A program made the translations under genes and the position numbers. The notes below the pieces were generated by a model. It was given only the letters and a program-made list of their open reading frames with translations, ran no database searches and had not been told where the DNA came from. A stretch of DNA of 64,000 nt from Notospermus geniculatus (Eukaryota; Nemertea; Pilidiophora; Heteronemertea; Lineidae), in contig NMRB01000186.1 in the NCBI GenBank assembly GCA_002633025.1, positions 198,275 through 262,274 on the forward strand, read 5' to 3'. This document shows positions 1-13,800 of the stretch, one piece after another (the first letter of the stretch is position 1; each line of letters starts with the position of its first letter).

Positions 1-1090
1 GTTGTTTCCTGGCTGAACCATCTGCCAGTTCATACAAATAAAGGTCTTATTTTTCTCTGCCAACGTAGAATTGCAGTTTTATAAATGTGTGGCAGCAGAA
101 AAACTATTCAATACGATACATAAGTTGCTGTAAAAGAGAATATGAGGTTCTTAAAGTTTTCATCAACATATTGTAAAAGGTTAGAGCAAAGATTTTGATA
201 AGGTACTGACCTTTTTCTAGTTTGTCCACTGTGTCGTATCATTATTCGCTTCTCCCGAGTTTCAATTGTTTTCGTAAATTTAATAATCCGGCAAAAAAAC
301 CTCTCAACAAAAGGTCACCTTAATACAAGATACCACGGATAAAGTTACAGAAGCCACGCCGTAACCATGACAACCAATGAGCAAAGAGCAAAATCCGTTT
401 TGATTTGATACCTAAGGACACGAGACAAATTAATTTTGATTTCTTTGTGTTATAGTATTAATGTGTTGCGAAAGCCATTAGGAATGCAAAGCTGCCGTAA
501 TGCAAAAAGACTCTCTATCCTGTTTCGGTGGACATTTAAGATTCCCCAAGCGATTTATGGAGTGCTGCCTACAAGAGCTTGGTAATAGGATGAAACTATA
601 CTGTCATTAGTGTTGAGGCTGAGTCTATTTGTACTACGGCAGTTACCTCAGGTGTCTCAGCTTTATTCGCCTTGTTATTGGCGGTAATCGGCCACAAATC
701 GATGAGGACAATTGGCATATCGCGCTACGATCTGCTACCATGTGAAAGTGATCGAGTCTGTTGGTCGTAATAGGATCAAGAGGTTTGCGCTTCAAGAGAG
801 GTATTTACCAATTGACAGACTCCGGGTTCAGTTTATTATCACTTTATGAGGAGGTTTTTCCAATTGATGTGTGATACTGTGTGAGGTGAATCACAGGATA
901 AGCTGACGGGTTGTGGAAGACGAGATAAAGTGCTAGGCAAGGCGTTCGTAATAAGCTACAGGATGGGCCCTTTGGGTGCGTTTACGTATCCCCTAACCCA
1001 CCTGAAGGCGCTTTTCTCGTGCCAATTGGCTCTCAATGGGCAATGTATACCATTGTTGGTTTCCTTACGACGTACGCCGAGACCAAGGAA

Positions 1091-1240
1091 GTGACTGCCT
1101 ATAGATTTCTATGGGTGAATTGCCCATAGAAGGCCAACTCTACCATGAGACCAGTGATACAAGTGACTGCCCATAGATTTCTCTGCTTGAGGTGCCCATA
1201 GAGAGCCAACTCTCCCGTGGAGGAGCGGCTTTAATCTTTG
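1091..1240. repeat. Dispersed repeat, two adjacent partial copies
   Basis: Two related units start gtgactgcc at 1091 and 1163. Each contains an atagattt stretch, then tgcccatagagagccaactc or a variant; the second ends cccgtggaggagcgg. A third copy of the family is at 44272-44358. The repeated HGRVGSLWA-like translation on the minus strand comes from this repeat and is not a gene. Confidence 0.7.
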
Positions 1241-2426
1241 TAAATTGGAACGTGAAAGTCTTCTGGTGCATGTAAATCTCGTCCCTCTTTCCCTGGTCCC
1301 TTTTCCGTCCCTCACTCCCTGATCCCTTCCCCCTAACAATGAACAAGCTGATTCATACTTTGCACTCTCTCGCTGAAATGATATTTGAGCATTACGATAT
1401 TTTTGGGAAGTCTACCACACTAGATACTCTGATTTCAAAGAAATCAATCTCCATTTCATGCCTGTCCATTTCAGCTGTAGCCATCGTAAGCCTCATTCAA
1501 ATGAGAGTAATTTAATATCAACATTTCCGTGTTAATTTCCCTCAACTATTTGTCATCACTCAAAAAGATGCCGCGCGCACTCCCAAACCCTAAATTGGCA
1601 AATCTGCATTTTCAACCTTTTTAATTTCTCCGACTGCTCTAGTACTTGAGATACACAACAATACTTAGTCAATAAAAGCTTCAACTTGCCAGTATAAGAC
1701 ATATTCCAACTTAACTTGGACAAAGACAAACGTACATAATGCACAAAGTAAGATGCTTCTACAATGAAAGTCAATCTCATCATGATTGAAATGTACACTT
1801 TATATTGTCTTTACGAGAATGATACTTGTGAATTAAGTTGGCTGTTTGCATGGGGACCATTTCTCCACCGGAAATCCAAATTTCACTAGTCTTTTTTCGC
1901 CCGGAAACGAATCTGGCATAAGTCCGAATCCGTGTGGTTTCATCTTTCTCCACATTGGGAATGTTCTCTAAACAAATTCAAACGCGTGCATCATGTCCTC
2001 TTCAGTTCTACTGAGTGATTCATTTGGGCATTTAATTAAAGCGTACAGACGTAAAAAATAAGAGAACTGTCAAATGGAAAGTCGGCCTCTGTTTAGAGAG
2101 AGAGTTTGAACGGCTGGAGTACCGTTGACCATAATACTGCTCACTTCGTAAAGAGTCCTTTTATAGATTGACTTATCTCTTCTCGTCTGTGATGATTAGT
2201 AATTGTAGCAAATGATGCTAACAGACTGGAGATATGAACATCAGCAGCCGTTGTGACAATAAAACGGACAATCGTTCTTGTATTCCTCTGAGTATGACAG
2301 TTGAGGACCAAATGCAGTGCAAACAGCATTCTGTGCAAAGATGTATATAATAGGACTTCATGAGATAGTACAATGTATTTTGTAACAAAAAAGGCATATG
2401 ACGATGCCCCCAGATCGACAAATGTA

Positions 2427-2532
2427 CGGGGCTTCAAAAAGTGACTTTCAGCTAATGGTACCTTTAACCAAATGGAAAATGCACTGAAGTTAATGGTACC
2501 ATTGGCTTAAAGTCACTTTATGAAACAGGCCC
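2427..2532. repeat. Foldback (MITE-like) element, about 106 bp
   Basis: The left arm (cttcaaaaagtgactttcag and ctaatggtacc) is the imperfect reverse complement of the right arm (ggtaccattggcttaaagtc, then actttatgaaacaggccc). The outer end is a GGGCCTGTTTCATAAAG-like motif, and similar GGGCCCAGTTTCACAAAG ends occur at 44.6-44.9 kb. Confidence 0.7.
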
Positions 2533-2762
2533 AGGCACACTAAAATTCATTCCCTTGTCAATTTCACTATTGCTTACAAATCCTTTTCTTTTTCGTTCTA
2601 GGTGAGTACTTTTCATACAAGGTTCAACATATCCTTAATCCTAGGTAAGTGACCGAAGTTTTTGAAAGGACTGTGCTCATTGGTTGAGTTGGGCATTCAC
2701 AGCCTATACATTGACCACGGGTCCCGAGGCTGTGTCAGTGATTTGAGGGGCACTGCGGTGTG

Positions 2763-2809
2763 CATGCAACAACATGTACATTGGGGTATTATGTACATGT
2801 TGTTGCATG
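2763..2809. repeat. Perfect 19-bp inverted repeat, 9-bp loop
   Basis: The arms catgcaacaacatgtacat and its exact reverse complement flank tggggtatt. It is too short and AT/GT-simple to call a microRNA precursor. Confidence 0.75.
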
Positions 2810-3896
2810 AACCTTGTCTATCGTATTGAAACAAAGGATGTTCCCAGCACAGACAGGAGTTGTTGAAGCTGTGTAGGCGTAAATCTGGGTGAAGTTGGCA
2901 GTCCGAACGTCAGCAGTTGGCAGTCGTGTTACCTCGTTTGACAAGCTCCCTCGGTGAATCCCGATAAAGTTTCGGTGTGAATCTGATTTTGTTGTATGTT
3001 TCAAGAAGATCAACTTGTTCAAGGTCTTGTTGCTTGCCTGAGGTCCACATTTCGTGATTGAGTGTGACGGCAACAATGGAGTCAGAGGACATTTATGATT
3101 GAAAGATTCCTAATCGGCTTCGAACGACGGTCAGTCTGCCCTTGGGTGGAAAGGGCAACGATAGGGGTGTGGATTACTGGCGGCTACGATCTGCCCAGGG
3201 CAGGGGCCACAAGAGAAGATCGTGGACAAAAAAAACAATGTTTAAATGAATAGGCCCAAACCGACGTGGTTTGTGAATGATTCCACCATCTGTCTGCGAA
3301 GTTAATTTCACTTTAACGTGGACAGTTTAAGATTTGACTGTGTCAGCATTCTCTATGTTCTTGTCCGTAGACACACTTCTTGGAATAGAGGTCCGATGTC
3401 AGCTGGGTTTTGTCTGCGCTCCATTCACAGCGATAGCTAACTCAAGTTAAATGTTTTATTCACTTGCTGCTGGCCGTCCACCACTTCAACTTGGTTCCCA
3501 CAGCTAAGATGTGGTCTGCCATTCTCCTGGGTATCACCAGAAACAATTACTTTTGTTTCTCTAGAGCTGGCAGCTTCTCTACGCAAGGATAACTTTGATA
3601 GACTCCCGAACAAAGCGTTTAAGCCGGACAAAAATCGTCTAGATCACGATGGGTGTCTTAATTGTTTTAAAGACTTCACACTGGCCATCTATTGATAAGA
3701 CAACTGGCTTCAATCCATTGTTATCAAATGGAAGATATCTCAAACTGTAATTTAACAATTTTAGAGACCGTAGAAGCAGGTTTCACACTGTTCGTCTGCT
3801 TTCTGTTTAATCAACGCTCATATAAACAAAAGATGCTATTGTCCGTTGTTTGCAAAACAATCCGCAGGCATTTTGATGATTCTTCTATTTGCTCAG

Positions 3897-3920
3897 NNNN
3901 NNNNNNNNNNNNNNNNNNNN
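3897..3920. other. Assembly gap (24 n)
   Basis: A run of 24 undetermined bases. Single n bases also occur at 18283, 25884, 28545 and 39320. Confidence 0.99.
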
Positions 3921-6900
3921 CTATGTCCGCAAATGCATTTGATTAGGGCAACGATTTCAATAGCAGACGACATTGTCACCAGTTCTGAATATCAAGGAAT
4001 GTCCAGATTGTTTGTTTACACCGTGTGACCGCGGTTTGAAAACAAAACTCATGACAAATTACTTACTTTAAATTTCTCTGCCTTTCTTTGTTTGACGAAG
4101 GAATGTGTAAACACGACACGGCAAACGTGATTTCATTTCGGTCCTTTTCTGTAATTATTTGCAATATCATTTGTCATTTTATATACCGATTGAGAAATGT
4201 GGTAAAGTCAAGATTGTCGAAATGCTGTGGCTGGTAATCATATGGTAATGATGCAGAGGGTTTAGTTTGAGGTCTTGTTTCATCATGACGTAGGCCTACC
4301 CAAATGCTGATTGATTTTAATTAGGCCCATATCCCTTACGCCAGAGCACCTGGATACCTCTGAGCCGAAACGACTTTATCAAGAATATTTACGATTGGAT
4401 CAGGAATCCACCGACAGAGAACACACCCTTGATCATTTAGAATAAAACCACGTGTACAAGATAGGGTCTGATCAATTGCATGAGAGAGGAATATATTTTG
4501 ATAGCGTGCTATCACATTTACTTCTTTTGAGAAAATGAATGAGATGGTTCGAAAGAGAAATGAAATACATTTCGTGATTTATCAATGAATGGCCGGCGAT
4601 GTTAAACGTCTCTCAGCGGTATCTTGGGATGCTTCAAGAAAGAAGTGAGTGATGTATGCCGAGATCGGTGCTCACACGCGATAAACACTTCCTGTAAAAG
4701 AAAAACAGTTTGGTCGACAGTGGATAGTCACTTGAATTGACGATATGGTTGCTTTTTTGATAACACAAACTGTGAATGATCGTGATATGGAGACACGCTA
4801 CCTTCCTTTCACCCTGTTGCATGGGTAGATGGCAACTTATACAAGACACTGGAAACAACCTCTTCAATGTTCATAACAGGGGTAGATTTCATTGCTTACC
4901 ATTCTTCGAAGACATTTTCGAGGATAGTTAATTACATGTAATTGTACATGTACATGTATGAGATAATGCACTGCAGTGCACTTTCCGTACATTTGTACAA
5001 TTTTGTACAATACAGCCACGCCGTCTTCCCAAAGGTTGTAGTTTGAGCAGACAGTGTAGCACTTGATACCTGCCGCTACTTCCATGGCCTAGGGAAAAGA
5101 AAATAATAGAGCCATCCAGAGAAGTAATTAATCTGAAAGAAACCGTTGCAGGTTTGTCTTTTTTCAATCATTAATCTACCTGCAACATGTCTTCAAATGA
5201 ACTTGCCTTTCTCGGTGATATATAGCTTGTGTAAAATATAGCATGGGAATAAAACAAACACCTTTGATTTAGATAAACTTGCTAAGATGCGAGGCCCGAA
5301 GATGGTTATCGCACCTTCAGATTAGATATAACATTTCTGTGAAATATTTACCAATTCTAGAAAAAAATAAATTAGGTTGTCAGTTTTTGTGGAACTTTAC
5401 AGCGATAGACCTACTACAGCTTTTGATTTTTTCGAATTCAGACGCCTACTGTGTGTATATTTAGGTCCTCATCTGAGTCTGCATGTAATAGCTGATGAAA
5501 AGAAGTTTTTACATTGCATTGTGTGTTTATTCTTCACACCTACAGCTTGTCTACGATTCTGGCACGACATGCGCAAAGCGACAAGACAGGTTAACATCCA
5601 GTAGGCCTTCTGTCTCGAACAAATAGATGGATTTAACTTTTTTGCTTCCCAGGCAGCCAATTTAAGGACCAATTACGAATGTGTTTTATGACAGAACACT
5701 GATATTTTTACACTTTATTGAATATGATTATATTGATTCATAGACTTCCAATATAGAATGAAAAAGCGTTCCTTATCGTTTCGCGGTGGTCGTGCCGGGT
5801 CTGTGTTTATATCTACCCGCACATCGTCTGCCATTCGGAGTCAGAATTTGCAAACACCTTTCACATTCCAATATACAAGATTTGAATCTGTTTCTTTTCA
5901 TTAAGATCCTGCTCCGTGGCCCATGCGCCGCTGGTGTACTATATCACTCCTCCTTGTCAAACCATGCTAAATAAACACTGGCCATATCTGACTAATTAAT
6001 AAGAGATTTCTACTTCTAATCTAAAGTCACACAAATGCCAGTTTCTCAAAGACACTGCGTTTGTTTGGGTTCTGTTCTCTATCGTAATATTTTTGATTTA
6101 TTCTCCAGCAGGTCATCGTGCTTTCTAAATGTTTCCTTTGCCGCAATCGACATCACAGACCAATCTTTTAACCTCACAATCCCAGGCGATAAATACAAAA
6201 GTAATGTAGAATGTGTCATCGCCATCATTGGTTCTCACTGATAAGTCCATTTCTGTAACTATAACCCCGGATACGCCATGAAAACATTATAACACACATA
6301 CTCCAGATATAAAATATTTCACCGGCGTCCCAGAGATAAATACGACATGACTAAGTTGGCAAAACACACAATAAATTTGATATCAATTCCATAGTATCGA
6401 AAACGACATTGTTATCAATGTTTTTTCGAGAAATAGATGGCTGGTGATAATAAATGTAAATGTATGTTTGAATTTGTTGTTGAACGAACAAGTACTTGTT
6501 CACCTTTGTCAGAACATGAATTTAACCTGCTTGTTGGCACGGTAATTTTGAACGAGGAAGAACTCCAAATGTAGGTTTTTTGTTCAGAATGGGTAGAATT
6601 AGCAATTTTTCAGATTCTGACGTGTTTCGTCAGAAATTCTTTATCGAAGACACCTTGTCCACTCGCCTTTCTGATTCATCCTAGGAATTATTACAAATTA
6701 CAGGTTTTCTCGAAAGGTATCCCCTGCCTTAGGGCCAGGATGACACGTCTCTTAATCTAAGTGGATTTATCTCAACTTTATATCAACAACTTAAAGCATT
6801 TTGACGTCTGCCCGTCCGCCGTGCACCTTACTCCAACGAGCCCCAGGCGTAGGACTGACACGAAACACGCGATTTTTGCCAACGCCGACACTTCGCCGAT

Positions 6901-8763
6901 GATCTGTAGAAATAAACCCGTATATAAACTGATGAAGTCAAATAAACCTGCTCTGGACTGGACTAGTTGGAAATGGGAAGTGATGCTGAAACAACGTATG
7001 GTTAAAACACATTGGATGATGCACAGCACTGTACTATTGCAATGCAGGGCACTGCACTATTGCAATGCACAGCACTGCAGTATGCAGTATTGCTATGTTT
7101 GAAAAAAGCAATGCTATTGGATTCCGTTTGTAAACGCCAATGGTTTGAACCAACACATTGTTCATTGCCTTTTAAGGTATATGTGCATGTATATCATTAA
7201 CACGACAAAGAGAATTTATTTGAAGTTGGCACATTTCAATAAAATACATTTCCAATACAAAGATGATGACAGTCGGGCCAGCACCAAGACAGATTCCCGT
7301 CCTTGGCGACACGGCGGAAGAAAATCAACAGACCATTTCTACCAGGAGAACAACAGACCAGTTTTCCCTCACTTGTCTCCTCTCATCTCATTATCTGTCC
7401 TAATCACTCCATTCAGTTCGGTCAGAACGGGCAGTGGCCTCGCTTCTTGGCGACAGTCAGGTCAGATTCCATCGGGAAAAGCAAATACTCGCTGAAAACA
7501 CTCTTATTCTCATCAATTAATTGTCCACAGAAGTTCGGCGATTGAATCGATCATGGTGCTTTCTCTCATCATACGCCTCACCTATCTTCACATCTTGTAC
7601 CTCTCAAAACTCGATTGTGCTCACAACCCATTACAAATAATACCACAGGTACGAGTCGCGGGGTCATACAGGGTATTGTAGCCCTCTCTCAAAGGGTACC
7701 AGGGAAATTCGACCCTCTTGTATTCACCGTATGCTTTCATTGTCCTCATCAAATTGGCAATACAGCACTTATTAAAGGGTGTCTAAAGATATGATGGCCT
7801 GGTTCTTTCATCCCGATGACTTTCAGATCATGTCGGTTGATGATTTTTCTTCCCCTTGCCATTGTGCTGCAGGCTCTGACCTGACGGGTTGCGAGGCTAG
7901 TCGGATGCACAGCAGCCGGAATGACACGACTTGTAAGAGAAAACGGCAAGTGAGAGGAATCATATGGCGTATTTTTCACCGTGTCCTGATAGCGTTCTCT
8001 ATTACCTTAATTACTGGGCGGTCCAACTGGTTTCAGGTTGCGTTTCTCCGAATGTAAGGTCTCAATGTCGTGATCTCTTCTCTGCGCAGAATTCTAAATC
8101 TCCTGTCGAATTATATTAAAAGAACTTGGTTGTGACTTTCAGTTGTATTGACGTGATCACTTAGGGAGCTTCTTGTGTCTTTCAGTGCCATTCTATATGC
8201 GGAGATGTAACTATTGACGACTAATGTACGGTGTCGGGTAGAGGTGTCAACTTTACGCGTCATCATGATTTTTCGGATTTGATAGCACAAGAAAGAATAG
8301 CTAGAGCCCCCTTAGTCTCACTGAGAACAAAAATGCGCTGATTGCATTGAAAAAATATAGTTACATGTTAATTGACACGGGCAAATCCGATGGGTAATCC
8401 GGAGAATCGCTCTGACTCCTGTTAGTTGCTGAAGAAGAAGTGTTCCGTTTATCGTGCACGCAATTGAAAGTCCTCAAGGCGAATCAGAATGCAACCGTTG
8501 TCACTTGAAACACGCTTAACTATGTAAGCAGAGACTCAACATCTGTACCAGCCTTATAAGGCCATTGAAATCAACATGAGTTCAATCGGCTCAGCCTCCG
8601 TTTCACATTGTTTACATGTATTTCAAGACGGAAAGCGGACGTCGGCAGACGACTTGCTGGAGGGTAGATTTCAATTATTTTTGAGCATAAATGCGTTGAG
8701 CTTCAATTCCTCACGTGTTTCAGGCAAGAAACTTGTGAAATTTTTACCCAACACGTACGGCAT

Positions 8764-8902
8764 AGATACACCATACAATATTATTGCACAATATGGGGCC
8801 CAAATGGGAAATGTGCTTCTGTCATGATGGATAGAAGAAAGATTGGCAATAATATTGCCCATTTTGATCATCATATTGTGCAATAATATTGATCGTGTAT
8901 GG
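8764..8902. repeat. Foldback element, about 139 bp
   Basis: The left arm (8764-8796) contains caatattattgcacaatatg and the right arm (8872-8902) its near reverse complement. A second small palindrome, ggcaataatattgcc, lies between them near 8844. Confidence 0.65.
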
Positions 8903-10264
8903 GCGCTTTAGTTTTATTACCGTTCCTTTATACAGTTGTATATATATTTCGTCAGTCTGAAAATGATGTAAAGGAGGTGAATTTAACTCCTTTCTAACAC
9001 TGCAGTTTGGTTTATGTCCTGCTCAACCAGCTCCCACCGATTCGGTCCAATGATGAGTCAACAGCCAGCAAAACCACCGTCAAAAGTAAGAACATCTTGA
9101 GATGAAAACCGTCTTCAACATACGATGCCCCCTCATCAGCCAAGCATGAAATAACCAAGAAATGAATTGGCACCTTGGCTGCAGAACAACTATGGGAAAG
9201 TTAGAAAGTAGATGAAGAGTTTGGTGTACTTGAAGCACCGATAAGTGGTTCGAATTGTTTTCTTGCTTGGACGGTGACCTTTAATCGGCTTGGGAAGACC
9301 TTAACAAGATCTGTGGGAATCATCATTTGGCCTCTGAATGAAATCAATGGATGAATCTGCTTAGAACTGAAAGGGTTTTTCACACTTTGCTTCTGTTCAA
9401 ATTGTATGACTTGTTGGAAATGAAAAAGAGAAATTAAACGGGTCGATCTGAGATTTCTAATTAATTGTCATGAGTGACAGCGAAGAGTAGTTTTAGGACA
9501 ATGACACAGTCAGCTGTCACAGAGTGGGTGGCACGACAAATCAGCATCATTTGGAAGTTTGGTCAGTTCGATAGCTCTGGTGCGTAGCTTAAGAAAGAAA
9601 AGTCCAACTTCAAGTTTAATTTCGAGACCGCTTGGTCAATTTTTTTCGTAGCCTAACGAAGAAAAAAAACTTCAGGTTACAAAGTGCACGTAGATTACCG
9701 ACCATTCCATTTCTATATCGTCATCGTCTTCATCCACTCCAGAAGATGTTAACCAAACAAACCCTCCACGTTTACCAATTGCCTCGTTCTTTTCTCATAT
9801 TCCACACATCGATTGGTACCACCTCACGTCTCAATCTTCGGCATCTCGTCGTATTTTGTTTGACCGTTATCCGGTCCGCTAGCAGCCTGATTCAACAAAA
9901 ACATCATCAAACAGAGAATGCAATCGGCACAATACACAGCTTCACCTGTTATCAATAATTACAAATTCCTAGATTTAATAACTGTTATTGATCATTCGGA
10001 AAGATCAATGCAATCTCGGCCCATCTGATGGCCGACCTAAGGCGATTCTTTGCGTGCAGCTCTGACAAGACTCCGAAAAGACATGGCCTGGGGGCTAGAT
10101 ACATATCTCCAGAAGCCCCAGGGACATGTCTCCACGCTTGTCATACGACAGAGGAGGACTGACAGCAGGCTATACTTAGACACGAGCGAACGTTTTTTTT
10201 GCAAGTCTGGTATTACACACACTGGGGAAGCCAGCATTAAGAATCTTATGGATTTCGAACCAGT

Positions 10265-10845
10265 ATTGCTTTCCCTGACCTGACCCACTAAACAGAGATT
10301 AAGCCTGCTTATAAGTATTGCTTTGCCTGACCTACTTTTTAAGCTCACCCACAGATCAGGGATTAAGCCTGTTTATAAGTATTGCTGACCTACTTCTTAA
10401 GCTGGCCCACTGTACAGGGATTAAACCTGTTTATAAGTATTGCTTTACTTGACCTAGTTCTTGAGCTGACCCACTGTACAGGGATTAAGCCTGTTTATAA
10501 ATATTGCTTTGCTTCACCTAGTTCTTGCGCTCACCCACTGTACAGGGATTAAGCCTGTTTATAAGTATTGCTTTGCTTGACCTACTTCTTAAGCTGACCC
10601 ACTGTACAGGGATTAAGCCTGTTTATTGCATGTAGTATTGCTTTGTCTGACCTACTTCTTGAGCTGACCCACTGAACAGGAACTAAACCAGTTTATAATA
10701 AGTATCGGCTTACTTGAACTGACCCACTGAAGAGGAACAAAGCCATTTATAGTAAGTGTCGCCTTGCTTGGCCTACTTCTTCAACTGACCCCACTCTACA
10801 GGGATTAAGGGTGTTCTGGCCTTCTTTCTTAAACTGACACACTGC
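10265..10845. repeat. Minisatellite, about 62-70 bp unit, about 9 copies
   Basis: The repeated unit contains cctacttcttaagctgaccc, then actgtacagggattaagcct, then gtttataagtattgctttg. Copies begin near 10265, 10317, 10381, 10439, 10503, 10567, 10637 and 10757, with the last ones degenerate. It lies deep in the large upstream dac intron. Confidence 0.9.
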
Positions 10846-13800
10846 TTTTGAGGTCATACATCGTTGTATCTAAAAATCAGTTGCATTCTGTTAACTAAAT
10901 CCCGCATCTACATGAAACAAAAACGTTCTAGACACCACCCTGCCAGTGCAATAATTCATTTGGCTGAACAACTCTTCAAAATCGTTCAATTTGTTTTAAC
11001 TCACCGCATACCTACTATTGTTTAACTGTCATAATTCACAGTTTTTTAACTTGCACACTCTTCCACTCGTATATCTCAACATGACCCAAGTTGAGTTGAA
11101 TTATTCAAACTTTGCTGTTAACACTTGTGTTTTATTGTATTTGCTGATAGAAAACAACTCGGAACACAGAGCCAAGCTGCAAAATGTACATTCGGTGGTG
11201 AAACGTCTGCATTTTTTATCCAGGGGAACGCGGATTATGGTGAAAGTTTTGGTACTTTTTGTAACCGGCCAAAGAAATTGGAACTTTTGTTGCACGTTCA
11301 TCATTTGAAGGCTGCTTATAAAAGATGGTTTTTTATACCTAGGTTACGTTCTCAAAAGCTAGTGTACGCCCTTCATTGGGCTAGAATCCCATCACCACCG
11401 ACTCATCAGTTGACATAACCAGCCAATGTGAACCAGAGATCCAGAGAAATTATTGTGAATCAGCGAAGATAGTAATCATAACTTGTGATAGAGATCAGCT
11501 TTTGACACCAGTGGTCAACGATGGTCAGTCAAAACTGCCATTGAAGATGACTGTCGTTAATGTCCTTTTTCTGTGTGCTTTAAACACCTGGCAGGGTCCC
11601 CTTTGGTCAGTGACAACATCAAATATGCCCCGGCCGCTGATGTCCGATCTCCTTGACTGAGATGGGTGACAAATTCTATGAGCCTGTTGTGTTTAAAAGC
11701 TGTTTGGGTACCAACAAGGTGTCATGCCTTTCTCCTGATGACATTCGGTACAATATTGCCAATTACAAGGTGTCGAATTGCTTTTGGCTAAAATCGCCGA
11801 GTCACCCGAAATAACAATCATAATGTTGACCATACAAAATCAAAATCAATGCATTCTGCTCTATCTTGACTGATATCTAACCGTGTTGTGCGCAAGACTT
11901 TGTATGGCTTGTTCGAGATTGACTTCATGGCACCACAACAAAAGATGGGTCATTTTCCCTGGACACCGGGTGACCCATCCTTTATTTGATTTGTTCACGA
12001 CATCCAAATGGTCAAGTGGAGATCTCAAAGAGAACATTGGCTTTTCAGACTGTCAGCCGTTTTGTGTTTCTCTATTTGACGCTTTCCACCTGTCTCTCCG
12101 AAGCCTTATCAACCGCCATCTACACAGGTTGATGAATGTCGCATAATTTAATTGTATCACGTGGGCCGCCCTCCAGATGTAGAGTTCTCTGCGGCCATTT
12201 GACTCAAGTGTTTGTCGCTGAAGCGAATACTCGAAAGCACTGTAGACGGCCATATTTGCATTGCGATAAGAATTTTGACTTTTGCTAAGAGCAGAAGGGA
12301 ATTAATGATTATAGTTTGTATTATATCAAGTAGGAGTTGGGGAGAGGTTGATGCATTGAAGAGTGGCCTAATCGAGGAAGGAGCAGGTTAAGGTGACTTT
12401 GGAGGCGAGATCAGATGGTTTGGTTGGCTGGATTATGTTGCATGTATTAAGTCGGACAGTGCAGTCATCATTCTCTCTCTGCCATGTCTGCTAACTCCGT
12501 GGCAAGTGGGTTTTGAACGCCCATTCACGTAATCTATGTACAGTGTGTAAGGGCTGACCATTCTTATACCTGTCGGTTTCTTGTCAAAAACAGGCCTCCC
12601 CAGATAATCCTCCCTTGTTCAGTTACATAAGTACGACCTTTGGAGGTCACAGAAATAAGAATAACCCAGCTATTCATCGTATCCATGACGTCGTATCCAG
12701 GCCTACATGACGTTGTGACGTTGCGCGTTTTGCCCACCAGCTTCTTCAGCAAAGCAATGAATTTTGCCCACCACCCTTGCGTCATTTGCCCACCACCCTT
12801 GCGACGTCAGCAATGGCGGACACTGTCTATTCCTCGTTGCCCACCTTTTGGACTATTTCAACCGTTTTGCCCGACGTGCTTGTCACATTGGTCACAACCT
12901 GCAGGGTCACTATTAGTAAATTCATGTCATGATGTTTGATGTCTCGCTGTGTCCTACAGAGTCAGTCATCACCAGTCAATGTGTAGGATCGAGTCGATTG
13001 CCTCCCGCTCCAGGCCCATTCATTTAAATAGGTTTTCCAGTGCTCAATGGATTCTCGTGTGTAAATAGCTATTAACTACAATAATTAGTTCCCATTGCTA
13101 ATAAAGCAGTGGTCTTTTTGCCGAGATGAAAGCCTTTTAAGTCGTACTAATTTGAGTGTGTTGCAAGCAGTGGATAAAAGCCCGAGCCACTTGGGCGCAT
13201 GGCTACCCTGGAGTCATACGTCCCCAGACGAGGAGCTTCGCCGCGCGTCTCAGAACAGTCGACCAAAAAGGGCATATTTCCTCGTGTTTTCGCATTGTGA
13301 GAATCTCATCTCGTCTGACTACTGCACAGATGTCTTGACGTCGTTACATTGTGTGACACGTAAGCCGTAAGCTTCAGTTGGTCGCTATTATGTAAACATG
13401 ATAATTTAATGGAGATGCTATTGCCAGCGTTCAGTGTTGCCATTGTTGCTTGTTCGAGGGCTGATTCGCTACAATAGTGGCGTTAAGCTCCAAGAAATCC
13501 TCCGCCTTCGTCGCCAATCAGTCTCTTCAGCTAACCTACATTCCTCCCAACCTTGAGACTACGGGACATTTTCGCTCACGACTGATATTTCAATTATGTA
13601 TTGTTCAAATAGTGAAGAGATGTTTTGACACGGAATGTTCTCTTGTTGTGTCGCTTCTTTCTCGTGTTTCCGTTTGCTGAGGTGATGGCTTCGTACAGAA
13701 CTAGTTGGGGTGTCATAATGTTACAGTTATGACTGCAATTATTCCGCTACGTTGGCAGATATTATAATGACATTACTTGTTACACCCTCCCAAAGGTTTA

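Noticed and set aside
10265-10845. Considered as a CRISPR-like array
   Set aside because: Repeats are contiguous without unique spacers, in a eukaryotic intron; it is a minisatellite.
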